Part shown: one piece after another, positions 56,443-64,000 of the stretch
Position numbering within the stretch: position 1 is the first letter of the stretch
Layout of the letters: each line of letters begins with the position of its first letter
From: Pseudomonas cannabina
Lineage (GTDB): Bacteria; Pseudomonadota; Gammaproteobacteria; Pseudomonadales; Pseudomonadaceae
Assembly: GCF_900100365.1 (NCBI RefSeq)
Contig: NZ_FNKU01000001.1
Span: 2,108,001-2,172,000 of the forward strand
Length of the DNA: 64,000 nt
Direction: 5' to 3'
Notes under the pieces: model-generated
The model's database searches: none
Told to the model about the DNA's origin: nothing
Seen by the model: only the letters and a program-made list of their open reading frames with translations
Translations under genes and position numbers: made by a program

Positions 56443-58239
56443 TCACTTGCCCAACAGCAGCGCCGCATCGAACCCCATCCGCAAGTTACCCCAGTGGCGC
56501 CCCTCGAAAAAGAACGGCACATCGATTTCGGTCATGATTTCACCAGTGTCACGCAAGTAAGTCTGTAACAGGAAACGCTGCTTGTTACCTGCCGCGCGCA
56601 AGCCGATCGGGTCGGAGAACATGCGTTTGTTACGGCAGACTGGCAGGTCTATTTCACGGTTGCCGGTCGGCTTCTGCGAGACCCAGCTGTTGTTGACCGG
56701 GCAATAACCCTTGCTGTCGACGATAAACGTCACCTTCCCGCCCCGCGTCCCTTTGGTCAACTTGTCACATTCTTCCTGGCAGACTTGCGCAAAACGCTCG
56801 CTGTAACTGGTGCTGTATTGCTTGGGGTCGGTGCCTGGAATCAGCTTGTAGCTCTGGTCGAACAGGTTGACGCCCTGCTTGTGCAGCTCAGCCAGACGTA
56901 CCTGCAGAATGTCCCGGCACTGACTGGCCCGGGTGATCGCCGCGTCCAGCTCGCCATGGCCGAGCACGAAGCGCCCGAGCAGCGCCTGCACTTGCTCGGC
57001 GACACCGGACAGATCGCGGGTCGCCGTTGCGGAATGCTGCATGCGCTGGTCGATGGCCTGGCTGTCGGAGTAGATCCGTGTGACCCGCTCGTTGATGCCC
57101 GTGTTGGTGGAGGCAAACTGCTGGATATGCTCAGCGATGTCGGCCAGCTTGTCGTTAGTGGACTCGAAGTCGCCAATCATGCTTTCGAAGTGACCAGACG
57201 CGCGTTCTACCACCAGCTGGGTTTCCCGGGCGCTGTGGCTGATCTGAATGGTCTGCTGGTGAGTGGAACTGACCTCATCGAGCATCGCGTCGATGTTACG
57301 GGAAATGTCCTCAGTCGCCCGGCTTACATTCTGCGCCAGGGTACGCACCTCATCCGCCACCACGGCAAAACCACGACCGCTCTCCCCGGCCCGCGCTGCC
57401 TCGATGGCCGCATTGAGCGCCAACAGATTGGTTTGTGCCGAAATTTGCTGAATCAGCCCGACAATGGATTTGATGCTGGAGGAGCGTTGATTCAGCCCCG
57501 ATACCAGCGTGCCGAATTCGTTGAGACTGCTGGATATCTGGCTAATATTGCCAGTCACTTCCAACAGTTCGGCGTATGAGTCACGGGCCATGCTCAGGTT
57601 TTGCGCGGTGGTGCTGGAAATACCCTGAGTCTGCTGCGACACGTCCTCGATGCTGCCCACGGCCATGTTGCTCTGGTCCATGACCTCTCGGGCGAAACGC
57701 GCCTGATCGGTGGCGCTGTCACTGGAATCGCTGATGTTTTTCAGCGAACGCGCCGACTCGACGGCGATCTGCACGGTCAGCCCCTGAATACTGCTGATGA
57801 CCTCGCGCTGTTTGGCCAGAAAGCGATTGCAGGTACTGGCCAGCACGCGAATCTCGTCATGGGTGAGCAACGGCAAATCCCTGGACAGGTCACCCTCGCC
57901 GCTGGCGACTTCCTCGAGTGCACGGGTCATGGAAAGGACCGGGCGCACAATCAAGTGACGAAAGTACCAGACCATGAAACTGACCACGACCAGCGTGAAC
58001 AGCGTACTCAGCAAAATCGCGTTGCTCAGCAGGTCGAGCCGGCTCTGGATCTGGCCCAGCGCGACAGCGTCAATTTGCGTGCCGCGCAATTGCAGCATGA
58101 TGTCGGCCCGAATGTTCAAGGCCACCCAATACAGCAGTGCGCTGACCACAACCAGCAGGAAAAGACTTGAGAGCTTCTTGGTCAGTGTGTCGAAAAACTG
58201 TTTTTCGACTGACTCGTACAAAGCCTTTAACGTCTGCAT
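56443..58239 (-). CDS. Chemoreceptor with short periplasmic loop and C-terminal cytoplasmic sensor-like domain
   Basis: This 598-residue chemotaxis transducer has TM1 near residues 24-46 and TM2 near 73-93, leaving a periplasmic loop of only about 25 residues. HAMP (95-150) and the signalling hairpin with [39 protein letters not shown] follow. An extra C-terminal domain of about 180 residues carries Cys487, Cys491, Cys513 and Cys535 and the motif [15 protein letters not shown]. Sensing is likely cytoplasmic. Upstream there is a GTTAACG direct repeat (58279-58295) but no clear FliA box. Confidence 0.9.
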   Translation of the reverse strand: MQTLKALYESVEKQFFDTLTKKLSSLFLLVVVSALLYWVALNIRADIMLQLRGTQIDAVALGQIQSRLDLLSNAILLSTLFTLVVVSFMVWYFRHLIVRPVLSMTRALEEVASGEGDLSRDLPLLTHDEIRVLASTCNRFLAKQREVISSIQGLTVQIAVESARSLKNISDSSDSATDQARFAREVMDQSNMAVGSIEDVSQQTQGISSTTAQNLSMARDSYAELLEVTGNISQISSSLNEFGTLVSGLNQRSSSIKSIVGLIQQISAQTNLLALNAAIEAARAGESGRGFAVVADEVRTLAQNVSRATEDISRNIDAMLDEVSSTHQQTIQISHSARETQLVVERASGHFESMIGDFESTNDKLADIAEHIQQFASTNTGINERVTRIYSDSQAIDQRMQHSATATRDLSGVAEQVQALLGRFVLGHGELDAAITRASQCRDILQVRLAELHKQGVNLFDQSYKLIPGTDPKQYSTSYSERFAQVCQEECDKLTKGTRGGKVTFIVDSKGYCPVNNSWVSQKPTGNREIDLPVCRNKRMFSDPIGLRAAGNKQRFLLQTYLRDTGEIMTEIDVPFFFEGRHWGNLRMGFDAALLLGK

Positions 58240-58403
58240 TCAGCTGCTCCTGGGGTGGAAGGTGATTCACTTGCGATGGTTAACGTCTGTTAACGCCAAA
58301 GCTTTAGCGTATGAGCCTGTGCATTTGTCCTCCCTGACGCCGGCCTGTAACGCGTCTATGGTGAACTGTAACAAAACTCACGCCTACCGAAGGAGCAAGT
58401 ACA

Positions 58404-59348
58404 GTGCCTGACAAGAAGTTAACCGCCGACTTGGCTTATCGTCCCCGTCTTGCCGACCTCAAACCTCTGACCGCCTCAACCGCTCTGCTCGAGCCTCAGG
58501 CGTTGGCCGCACCCCGCATCACACCGGCAAGCGAGCTGAAAAAGCGTACGGGCTACGCCGACAACTTCCTCGGTGATTTCATCGTGCCATGGCCTGCTGT
58601 GGACGAAGAACTGGCGCCGGATGTATATCCGCTGAACAACGCTGGCGATCGCCTCGATTACACGCATTTTTCCATCACCATGTCGCGCAGCCGACGCCTG
58701 GCGCTGTATGTCGGCGTCAACATCGACGGTGCCAGCAGCGTTGAGGTCAAACGCAGCAAGGATTCCTGGTCATTCGACGGTCGCCTGCCTGCCGAGGCGC
58801 AGATCGGTGAAAGTGTGTACGCCGACAATCTGCTCGACCGCGGTCATTTGGTCAGGCGTCAGGACCCTAACTGGGGCAAGGAAGCCGAGGTGGCCAACAG
58901 CGACACGTTTCATTTCACTAACTGCTCGCCGCAGATGGGTGCGTTCAATCAGAAAACCTGGCTGGAACTTGAGGATTACATTCTCGAGAACACGCGACGC
59001 TGGAAATCGCGGGTGACTGTGTTTACCGGGCCGGTGCTGCGCGACGACGACCGCAGTTACCGGAATATCCGGATTCCGTCGGCATTCTGGAAGGTTGTGG
59101 CGTTTCTCGGTGATGACGGCAAGCCGTCGGCCAGTGCCTACATGATTGATCAGACTAGCGAGCTGGGTAAGCTGGACATCATGTTCGGCCCGCTCAGGAC
59201 CTGGCAACGCAGCGTCGCGCAGATCGAGCAGCTCACCGGTATCCGCTTTGGCGACTTGTCCAGCTACGATGGCTTTTCTAACGAAGAGCGCCTGACCGGT
59301 ACACGGATCGAAGCGCAGATCCGTGGGCCGCAGGATATTCGGGTCTAG
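58404..59348 (+). CDS. DNA/RNA non-specific endonuclease, no signal peptide
   Basis: This 314-residue nuclease of the Endonuclease_NS (Serratia/NucA) family has the DRGH active-site motif at residues 145-148 (LLDRGHLV) and the metal-ligand Asn in FHFTNCSPQ. AAGGAGC lies 7 bases before a GTG start. No signal peptide is seen; the N-terminus is a Lys/Pro/Ala-rich stretch. Other members of this family are secreted or injected, so the route, if any, is unknown. No immunity-like gene follows. Confidence 0.9.
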   Translation: MPDKKLTADLAYRPRLADLKPLTASTALLEPQALAAPRITPASELKKRTGYADNFLGDFIVPWPAVDEELAPDVYPLNNAGDRLDYTHFSITMSRSRRLALYVGVNIDGASSVEVKRSKDSWSFDGRLPAEAQIGESVYADNLLDRGHLVRRQDPNWGKEAEVANSDTFHFTNCSPQMGAFNQKTWLELEDYILENTRRWKSRVTVFTGPVLRDDDRSYRNIRIPSAFWKVVAFLGDDGKPSASAYMIDQTSELGKLDIMFGPLRTWQRSVAQIEQLTGIRFGDLSSYDGFSNEERLTGTRIEAQIRGPQDIRV

Positions 59349-59371
59349 TGCGTCATACGTAAATGGCTGAA

Positions 59372-59454
59372 GCGCCCGTTTAGCGACTTCTGCCCTGAGG
59401 GAACGGGAGCTTCAGGAGGCTACGACGGCTGCGAAGCGGCTCTGAAACGGGCGC
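59372..59454. other. Long-range inverted repeat after the nuclease gene
   Basis: GCGCCCGTTT (59372-59381) and AAACGGGCGC (59445-59454) are perfect 10-bp arms around a 63-bp loop containing a further inverted element. It may act as a terminator or as a structured repeat. Confidence 0.5.
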
Positions 59455-59496
59455 ATCTCGATTGCGACTTTCGTGCTGACGCACCGCGTGAGCATG

Positions 59497-59816
59497 CAGT
59501 TCGTGACGCTCTGCGTCACACAGCTGTTCTGCGGTGTCAGTGATGGTTGTTTACGGCTCAGGTCACCTTTGCGCCCTTACGGCGCCCTACTTTGAGGGAC
59601 CAAAGTAGGCAAAGTCCCAGCTCCGTTTCCGGCCCGACTTCGTCGGGTTCCTTCGTCCTGGCACTGATCCGGGGGTCGCCGCAACGGGCCATCCATGGCC
59701 CGATGCGGCTTGCTCGGCGTCCTGCCTCGCATCCCCCGGATCAGTGTCAGGACTCAGCCGTCACTTACGTCGCAATCGGCGTCGTCAGTGCCATCGCGAT
59801 AAAAAAGCGCTTTGAC
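59497..59816. repeat. Large structured intergenic repeat, copy E
   Basis: This copy has the same organisation as copy A, with intact outer arms GGCACTGATCCGGGGG...CCCCCGGATCAGTGTC. It is followed by short hairpin repeats at 59820-60010 up to the sugar-binding protein gene. No gene is seen in this gap. Confidence 0.85.
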
Positions 59817-60054
59817 TAACGTGACGCTCCGCGTCGCATGCCGTTCTGGACGCTCTGCGTCCGATCTTGAGTATGCGGTGCAGATCTGTGACGCTGGTTA
59901 AGGCTCTAGACACCTTTGCCATCGCCGTTGAAAAGCACATCAAAAGCATTTCGGTGGTAACTGCCTGGTGACCAAACATTCACTATCGTGTCGGCGCTCC
60001 GCGTCGGCACAATAGTCAGCAGCATGACTCGATTTCAACTGAGAGCGCAAATCC

Positions 60055-60975
60055 TTACTCAAACTCCTGACGATTCTCCGGAGTAATCAGTCTGAACGGG
60101 ACCCAGATCACCGGAGAGGCCAAGGGTTCGCCACGGGCCATGCTCAGCGCTGCGTCTACTGCGCCGTTGGCCTGGCCGACGGCGTCCTGGAACACACTCA
60201 CGGCCATTTTGCCTTCGGCCATAAGTTTCAAGCCGTCCGGGGTGCCGTCGATGCCGCCCACCAGGTAGTTTTTGGCATTTTTTCCGGCTTTTTCCAGCCC
60301 CATGATCGCGCCAATTGCCATCTCATCGTTGTTGGCCGCGACGATAGAGAAGTCCACGCCCTGCTTGATCCAGTCAATCACGATAGTCGCGGCCTGACTG
60401 CGCTCCCAGTTGCCGATTTTCTTTTGCACCACTTTCATGTTCGGGTATTTGGCGACCACTTTTTCCACGTCCTCGGTGCGCATGACCGATGACTTGTTGC
60501 TCGGATCGCCAACAAGGATCACCACATTGCCTTTGTAATCGGCCCGCCGTGCCAGTTCCTCCATTTGCAACGTGCCGGACTCGAGTTCGTCGGATCCCAC
60601 GAATGCCGTCTGCGCAGGCCATTTGGCCGGCTCGGGGTTACGGTTGACGAATACCAGCGGAATTTTCGCCTCGCCGGCCAGACGCATCATTTCAGGCGCA
60701 CTCTTGCCGTTGACCATGGCGACAACGATTGCATCGACCTTCGAGTTGACCAGATTGCGGAACTGGCGCATCTGCAGTTCTACGTCGTCCTGCCCGTTTT
60801 CAATGAAGATGTCGGCGTCCATCAACGCCACCTGTTTCTCCACCCCATGACGCAGGATGGTCTGAAAGTTGTCGTTGAATTTGGCCATGCCCACGCCCAC
60901 CAAGGGTGTGCTGGCATGAGTCAAGCCGACGAAGAGCAGACCGGCGCCCAGGGAAATCGTTAACCATTGCTTCAT
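60055..60975 (-). CDS. Periplasmic sugar-binding protein next to a chemoreceptor
   Basis: This 306-residue periplasmic-binding protein is of the ribose/galactose type (family 2, like RbsB) and has a signal peptide (MKQWLTISLGAGLLFVGLTHA). Conserved features are VDAIVVAMVNGKSAPEM, AANNDEMAIGAIMGLEKAG and GGIDGTPDGLKLMAEGKMAVSVFQD. It starts just after the upstream chemoreceptor. A TTG at 60996 overlapping the receptor's TGA is possible, but the ATG at 60975 has GGGAG upstream. No permease or ATPase genes are adjacent, which suggests a sensing rather than transport role. Confidence 0.9.
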   Translation of the reverse strand: MKQWLTISLGAGLLFVGLTHASTPLVGVGMAKFNDNFQTILRHGVEKQVALMDADIFIENGQDDVELQMRQFRNLVNSKVDAIVVAMVNGKSAPEMMRLAGEAKIPLVFVNRNPEPAKWPAQTAFVGSDELESGTLQMEELARRADYKGNVVILVGDPSNKSSVMRTEDVEKVVAKYPNMKVVQKKIGNWERSQAATIVIDWIKQGVDFSIVAANNDEMAIGAIMGLEKAGKNAKNYLVGGIDGTPDGLKLMAEGKMAVSVFQDAVGQANGAVDAALSMARGEPLASPVIWVPFRLITPENRQEFE

Positions 60976-60992
60976 GTTCTGACTCCCGAGCG

Positions 60993-62978
60993 TCAAACGC
61001 TGAAATGATGGAGCAGCTCGCGCTGATCCCTGGCCATTTTCGACAATTCCTGGCTGCTGCTGGCAGACTGTACGGCACCATCGGCCGCCTGCTGGGCAGA
61101 GTCATTGATATGCGTGACCATGCGGCTGGTTTCCTGCACGGTTGCGCTTTGCTGCTCGGTGGCAGCGGCAATCTGGATATTCATGTCGCGAATCGTGCCC
61201 ACAGCCTCACCCATTTCCACCAGTAATTCGTCTGCACCCGACGCCAGCGTCACGCAGTGGTCGGACTGGATCTGACTCTCGTTCATCACCTGTACCGCCG
61301 AGTGAATCCTGCTTTGCATCTGGCCGATCATTTCCTGAATCTCGCTGGTAGACGTCTGCGTGCGACTGGCCAGCGAGCGCACTTCGTCGGCAACCACCGC
61401 AAAGCCCCTGCCCTGCTCGCCGGCACGCGCGGCCTCGATGGCGGCATTGAGCGCCAACAGATTGGTCTGCTCGGCAATGGTACGAATCGCGTCGACAATA
61501 CCGTCGATGTTCTGCCCGTATTTCTGCAGCTCGTCAGTCACCGCCGACGCCTTGTTGACCTGCTCGGCCTGCTGGCGAATGTTGACGATGGTTTCCGCTA
61601 CCCGCTTCTGCACTTTGTCGGTCAGTTCGCTGGTGTTGTCGACCGCGCTGCGCGTGTCCTGAGCGCGACGGGCGACTTCCTCCACCGTGCTTTCCATCTC
61701 GTTCATCGCCGATGCAGCTGAATGCAGGCGGTCTTTCTGCTCGTCCACCACGCGGGTGGTCTGCTCACTGATCTGCGCGTTCTGGCTGGCGGTCAGGGCG
61801 AGGGAGTCGGCAGAGCCGATCAGCTCGCGGAAGGTCTGCTGCAACGATTGGGTGAATTCGTTCAGATAACCGCCCAGCTCGCCAAATTCGTCCCGCCGGC
61901 TGACATCGAAGCGCACGCGCATGTCACCCGTGCTGAGGGTCTTGAGCACTTCGCGGAAAGCGGCCAGCGTACGTCGCAGGCTGAAAGCGACCCAGGTGCC
62001 GATGATTGCCGCAGCCAGTACCGCCAGCAGACAGGCGATCAGCAGCAGGCTAAGGCTGGTAGCAATGGTCGAATCAGCCCCCGCCTTGGCCTCATTAGCG
62101 ACTGCCAGTGACTGATTGCCGAACTCACCGATCTTGTCCAGCGTTGCCTGAAGACGGGCATCTGCGGCCTGACGCTGTTTGCCGACCTGCTCGGCCAGCG
62201 CTGCCTCCTGACGGTAGGCCTGATAGACACCGTCACTCCCGGTCAGGTCGTTGAGCAGACGGTTGACCATCACACCGGCAATACGCCCGGCGCGCGGGTC
62301 GACCGCCGTCAGCTCACGCGCCCGGGAGCTGATCACCTCGTCCTGAAGGTTGAGCAACCGCTGCAACGTCTGGATATCCGGCGTGGCAGCGTGAGCAGCC
62401 AGGCCTTCGTAGGATTTGCCGACTTCCAGCAACAGCTTTTCCGCCGCCGCCACGTTATCGAGAGAACCGGCGCTGCGTTCACGGGCAATATAATTCCGAA
62501 GGTAGCCGGTCAGCTGTGCGCCCTGGCTGCTGCTGTAGCCCTGCAGCGTTCTGGCCTGAAGCACCTGCAATACGTGCTGGCGGTGACTGGCAATCAGTGT
62601 CTGCGCCTGTTCGGCATAAGCCGCACTCAACTGGCGCTCCTGATTCAGGTTATCGCGCAGTCCGGCACGCTCACCTATATAAGCAGGCACACTGTCCAGC
62701 AGTTGATTGAACCGCGCCATGCTGTCGTTGAAGGGCTGTTTGCCATCGTCGATCTGTTTGGGATCGGTGCTGACCAGCACACCAAGCAGTGCCTGGTTGG
62801 CGCGCAGCACATGCACGTAAAGCTCACTCGCGGCCCGGCTCAGGGGCGCAGATTGACCCGTGATGATGCTGATGCGTTCGCTGATCGAATGCGTGCTCTG
62901 ATAGCTGATACCTGCCATGGCAAGCAGCAACACAACCAGCACGGCAAATCCACCAATCACTCGCTGAAGAATGGTCAT
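60993..62978 (-). CDS. Chemoreceptor paired with a sugar-binding protein
   Basis: This 661-residue chemotaxis transducer has TM1 near residues 5-25 and a large all-helical periplasmic domain (about 30-305, consistent with a helical-bimodular fold). TM2 lies near 312-332, followed by HAMP and the signalling tip [39 protein letters not shown]. It is directly upstream of, and likely co-transcribed with, the sugar-binding protein, which could present ligand to it. A FliA-like promoter lies about 85 bp upstream. Confidence 0.93.
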   Translation of the reverse strand: MTILQRVIGGFAVLVVLLLAMAGISYQSTHSISERISIITGQSAPLSRAASELYVHVLRANQALLGVLVSTDPKQIDDGKQPFNDSMARFNQLLDSVPAYIGERAGLRDNLNQERQLSAAYAEQAQTLIASHRQHVLQVLQARTLQGYSSSQGAQLTGYLRNYIARERSAGSLDNVAAAEKLLLEVGKSYEGLAAHAATPDIQTLQRLLNLQDEVISSRARELTAVDPRAGRIAGVMVNRLLNDLTGSDGVYQAYRQEAALAEQVGKQRQAADARLQATLDKIGEFGNQSLAVANEAKAGADSTIATSLSLLLIACLLAVLAAAIIGTWVAFSLRRTLAAFREVLKTLSTGDMRVRFDVSRRDEFGELGGYLNEFTQSLQQTFRELIGSADSLALTASQNAQISEQTTRVVDEQKDRLHSAASAMNEMESTVEEVARRAQDTRSAVDNTSELTDKVQKRVAETIVNIRQQAEQVNKASAVTDELQKYGQNIDGIVDAIRTIAEQTNLLALNAAIEAARAGEQGRGFAVVADEVRSLASRTQTSTSEIQEMIGQMQSRIHSAVQVMNESQIQSDHCVTLASGADELLVEMGEAVGTIRDMNIQIAAATEQQSATVQETSRMVTHINDSAQQAADGAVQSASSSQELSKMARDQRELLHHFSV

Positions 62979-63060
62979 GGCTGTCCTCTTTTGTTTTTAT
63001 TGCGCCGAAGCTGATCCAGAACCGCTCGGGGTCCTGAAAATGATCGGAGCTCAAATGAGG

Positions 63061-63087
63061 ATGTCGGCCATACCGGAGGCGACTTGA
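63061..63087 (-). promoter_or_regulatory. FliA (sigma28)-like promoter of the paired chemoreceptor
   Basis: The minus strand has TCAA-N15-GCCGACAT, about three bases off TAAA-N15-GCCGATAA. Its distance to the start (about 85 bp) is suitable. Confidence 0.5.
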
Positions 63088-63138
63088 GGCAGGGTTCACA
63101 CTATTTTGTACGATTTTTTATATGAAACAGCCGCCCGT

Positions 63139-63174
63139 AAAAAGGGCTGCCCGACCCGACGGTCATGCAGCCCT
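63139..63174 (-). terminator. Rho-independent terminator of the DUF1206 gene
   Basis: The minus strand has AGGGCTGC/GCAGCCCT followed by TTTTT. It lies just after the stop of the DUF1206 gene. Confidence 0.85.
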
Positions 63175-63188
63175 CTGTTTACAGGCAA

Positions 63189-64000
63189 TCAGTGGAAATG
63201 ACGGGTGACCGCGTCGGGCGCGTCTGGCACATCCATGTTGATCTTGCGCCACGCTGCCTGAGCGAAGCTGTACACCGAAAAGGCGATCAGCCCCAGCGCC
63301 ACGATCAGCAAAACCAGCCCGCCAGCAGGCAGCTCCTGCAAACCGTTGAGCGCGTCTTTCATACCCGGCGGGTGCATGGCCTGATAGCTGGAACCGCTGA
63401 CGGCCAGCAATACGGCGATTTCAATGAATGCCACACCGCGAGCGATAAGACCGAAGCGTGATACCGGGCGCACGTACTTCATGACGTCTTCGTCAGCCTC
63501 GAAATATTTCTCGAACGACGCCTTATAACCCTTGATGATGTGCACGATACCCAGCCCCAGTGGCACCAGAGCAACCACATAGACCAGCAGGTTGGAGTGA
63601 TCCCACGACAGAATCGAGGCCAGCAGGTCTTGGGTCTGACTACCGCCCGAGCCACCCGAGCTTTTCAGCCCGCTGATCAGCAGGCCGAGCGCGAAAAACG
63701 CCAGCGCGCCGTAAGTGAAACCGCCCACCAGCAGACCGCCACGAATCACCAGGCCCTTGAGCTCGCGGCCGTGATGGTCGACATCCCGCGTGGCTTGCAG
63801 CACCCGCCAGGCCGCGAAGGCCAGCAGCCCGACAACCACCAGCCCTACCAGCACGTTGCCGAACGGCTGGCTCAGCAACGCCTCGAGGCTGCTGTGACTG
63901 TCAGCCGGTTGCGATGAGCCCTGCGCGGCCAGAACGGCAAACAGGCCAATAATCAGATAAACCACACCACGCGCGGCATAACCGCCTCGTGCAAGTAATA
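63189..64000 (-). CDS. DUF1206 membrane protein (5' part beyond window)
   Basis: This hydrophobic protein carries repeated two-helix DUF1206 units (ARGGYAARGVVYLIIG; FGLIARGVAFIEIAV). The frame is open to the right window edge, reading LLARGGYAARGVVYL before the first visible start-like codon (a GTG at 63965), so the true start lies outside. About six helices are visible. The function is unknown; proteins of this family occur in many pseudomonads. A terminator follows on the minus strand. Confidence 0.85.
   Translation of the reverse strand, partial: LLARGGYAARGVVYLIIGLFAVLAAQGSSQPADSHSSLEALLSQPFGNVLVGLVVVGLLAFAAWRVLQATRDVDHHGRELKGLVIRGGLLVGGFTYGALAFFALGLLISGLKSSGGSGGSQTQDLLASILSWDHSNLLVYVVALVPLGLGIVHIIKGYKASFEKYFEADEDVMKYVRPVSRFGLIARGVAFIEIAVLLAVSGSSYQAMHPPGMKDALNGLQELPAGGLVLLIVALGLIAFSVYSFAQAAWRKINMDVPDAPDAVTRHFH

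Overview
The window looks like chromosomal DNA of a fluorescent Pseudomonas, most likely of the P. syringae group. The reasons are the GC-rich coding bias, the gene families present (pseudomonad TonB with a long N-terminus, SfnG, a complete phn C-P lyase operon, DUF6482, DUF1206) and dense intergenic palindromic repeats whose translations resemble the small repeat-derived 'DUF1534'-type proteins annotated in P. syringae. I see no tRNA, rRNA, CRISPR array, insertion sequence or prophage. Species assignment is inference.

Layout. 1-3.1 kb: tonB-exbB (exbD would lie just off the left edge), then a SCO1/PCu(A)C copper-delivery pair. 3.3-8.4 kb: a TetR regulator divergent from an RND efflux adaptor and pump, with a perfect palindrome between them. 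8.4-13.3 kb: a diguanylate cyclase, SfnG dimethylsulfone monooxygenase with a sigma54-type promoter and an upstream palindrome, a small secreted protein and a luciferase-like oxidoreductase. 13.8-21.7 kb: a nitrogen block with amtB, a three-gene split glutamate-synthase-like set (glxB, glxC, glxD) and a glnT/gmaS-like ligase preceded by a -24/-12 promoter and an NtrC-type site, plus a divergent XRE-cupin regulator. 21.7-24.6 kb: an acyltransferase-like membrane protein and a Zur-box-preceded folE2/gamma-carbonic-anhydrase pair.

24.6-35.6 kb: a LysR regulator and a Dpp/Opp-type ABC transporter with two M20 peptidases and an amidase, apparently one peptide/amide scavenging unit. Its second ATPase gene is frameshifted inside the LSGGQ motif and has Arg in place of the Walker A Lys. 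35.6-38.0 kb: a membrane PQQ dehydrogenase. 38.1-48.7 kb: a complete phosphonate operon, phnC-D-E-F-G-H-I-J-K-L-M-N-P, with a Pho box ahead of phnC and many overlapping stop/start codons. 49.6-64.0 kb: three chemoreceptors (one paired with a periplasmic sugar-binding protein, two with FliA-like promoters), an HDOD protein, topoisomerase III, a Rid-family protein lacking the usual Arg, DUF6482 and PH-domain proteins, a leaderless non-specific endonuclease, and the 3' part of a DUF1206 membrane protein.

The gaps between blocks are filled with repeats: five copies of a highly palindromic element of about 300 bp (two of them a near-identical tandem duplication at 15.5-16.3 kb), short GC-rich hairpin repeats, and REP-type elements. 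Most transcription blocks are typical of pseudomonads. The points most worth following are the broken ATPase, the NtrC/sigma54-controlled glnT-glxBCD set, the large structured repeat family and the chemoreceptor with a cysteine-containing cytoplasmic C-terminal domain.
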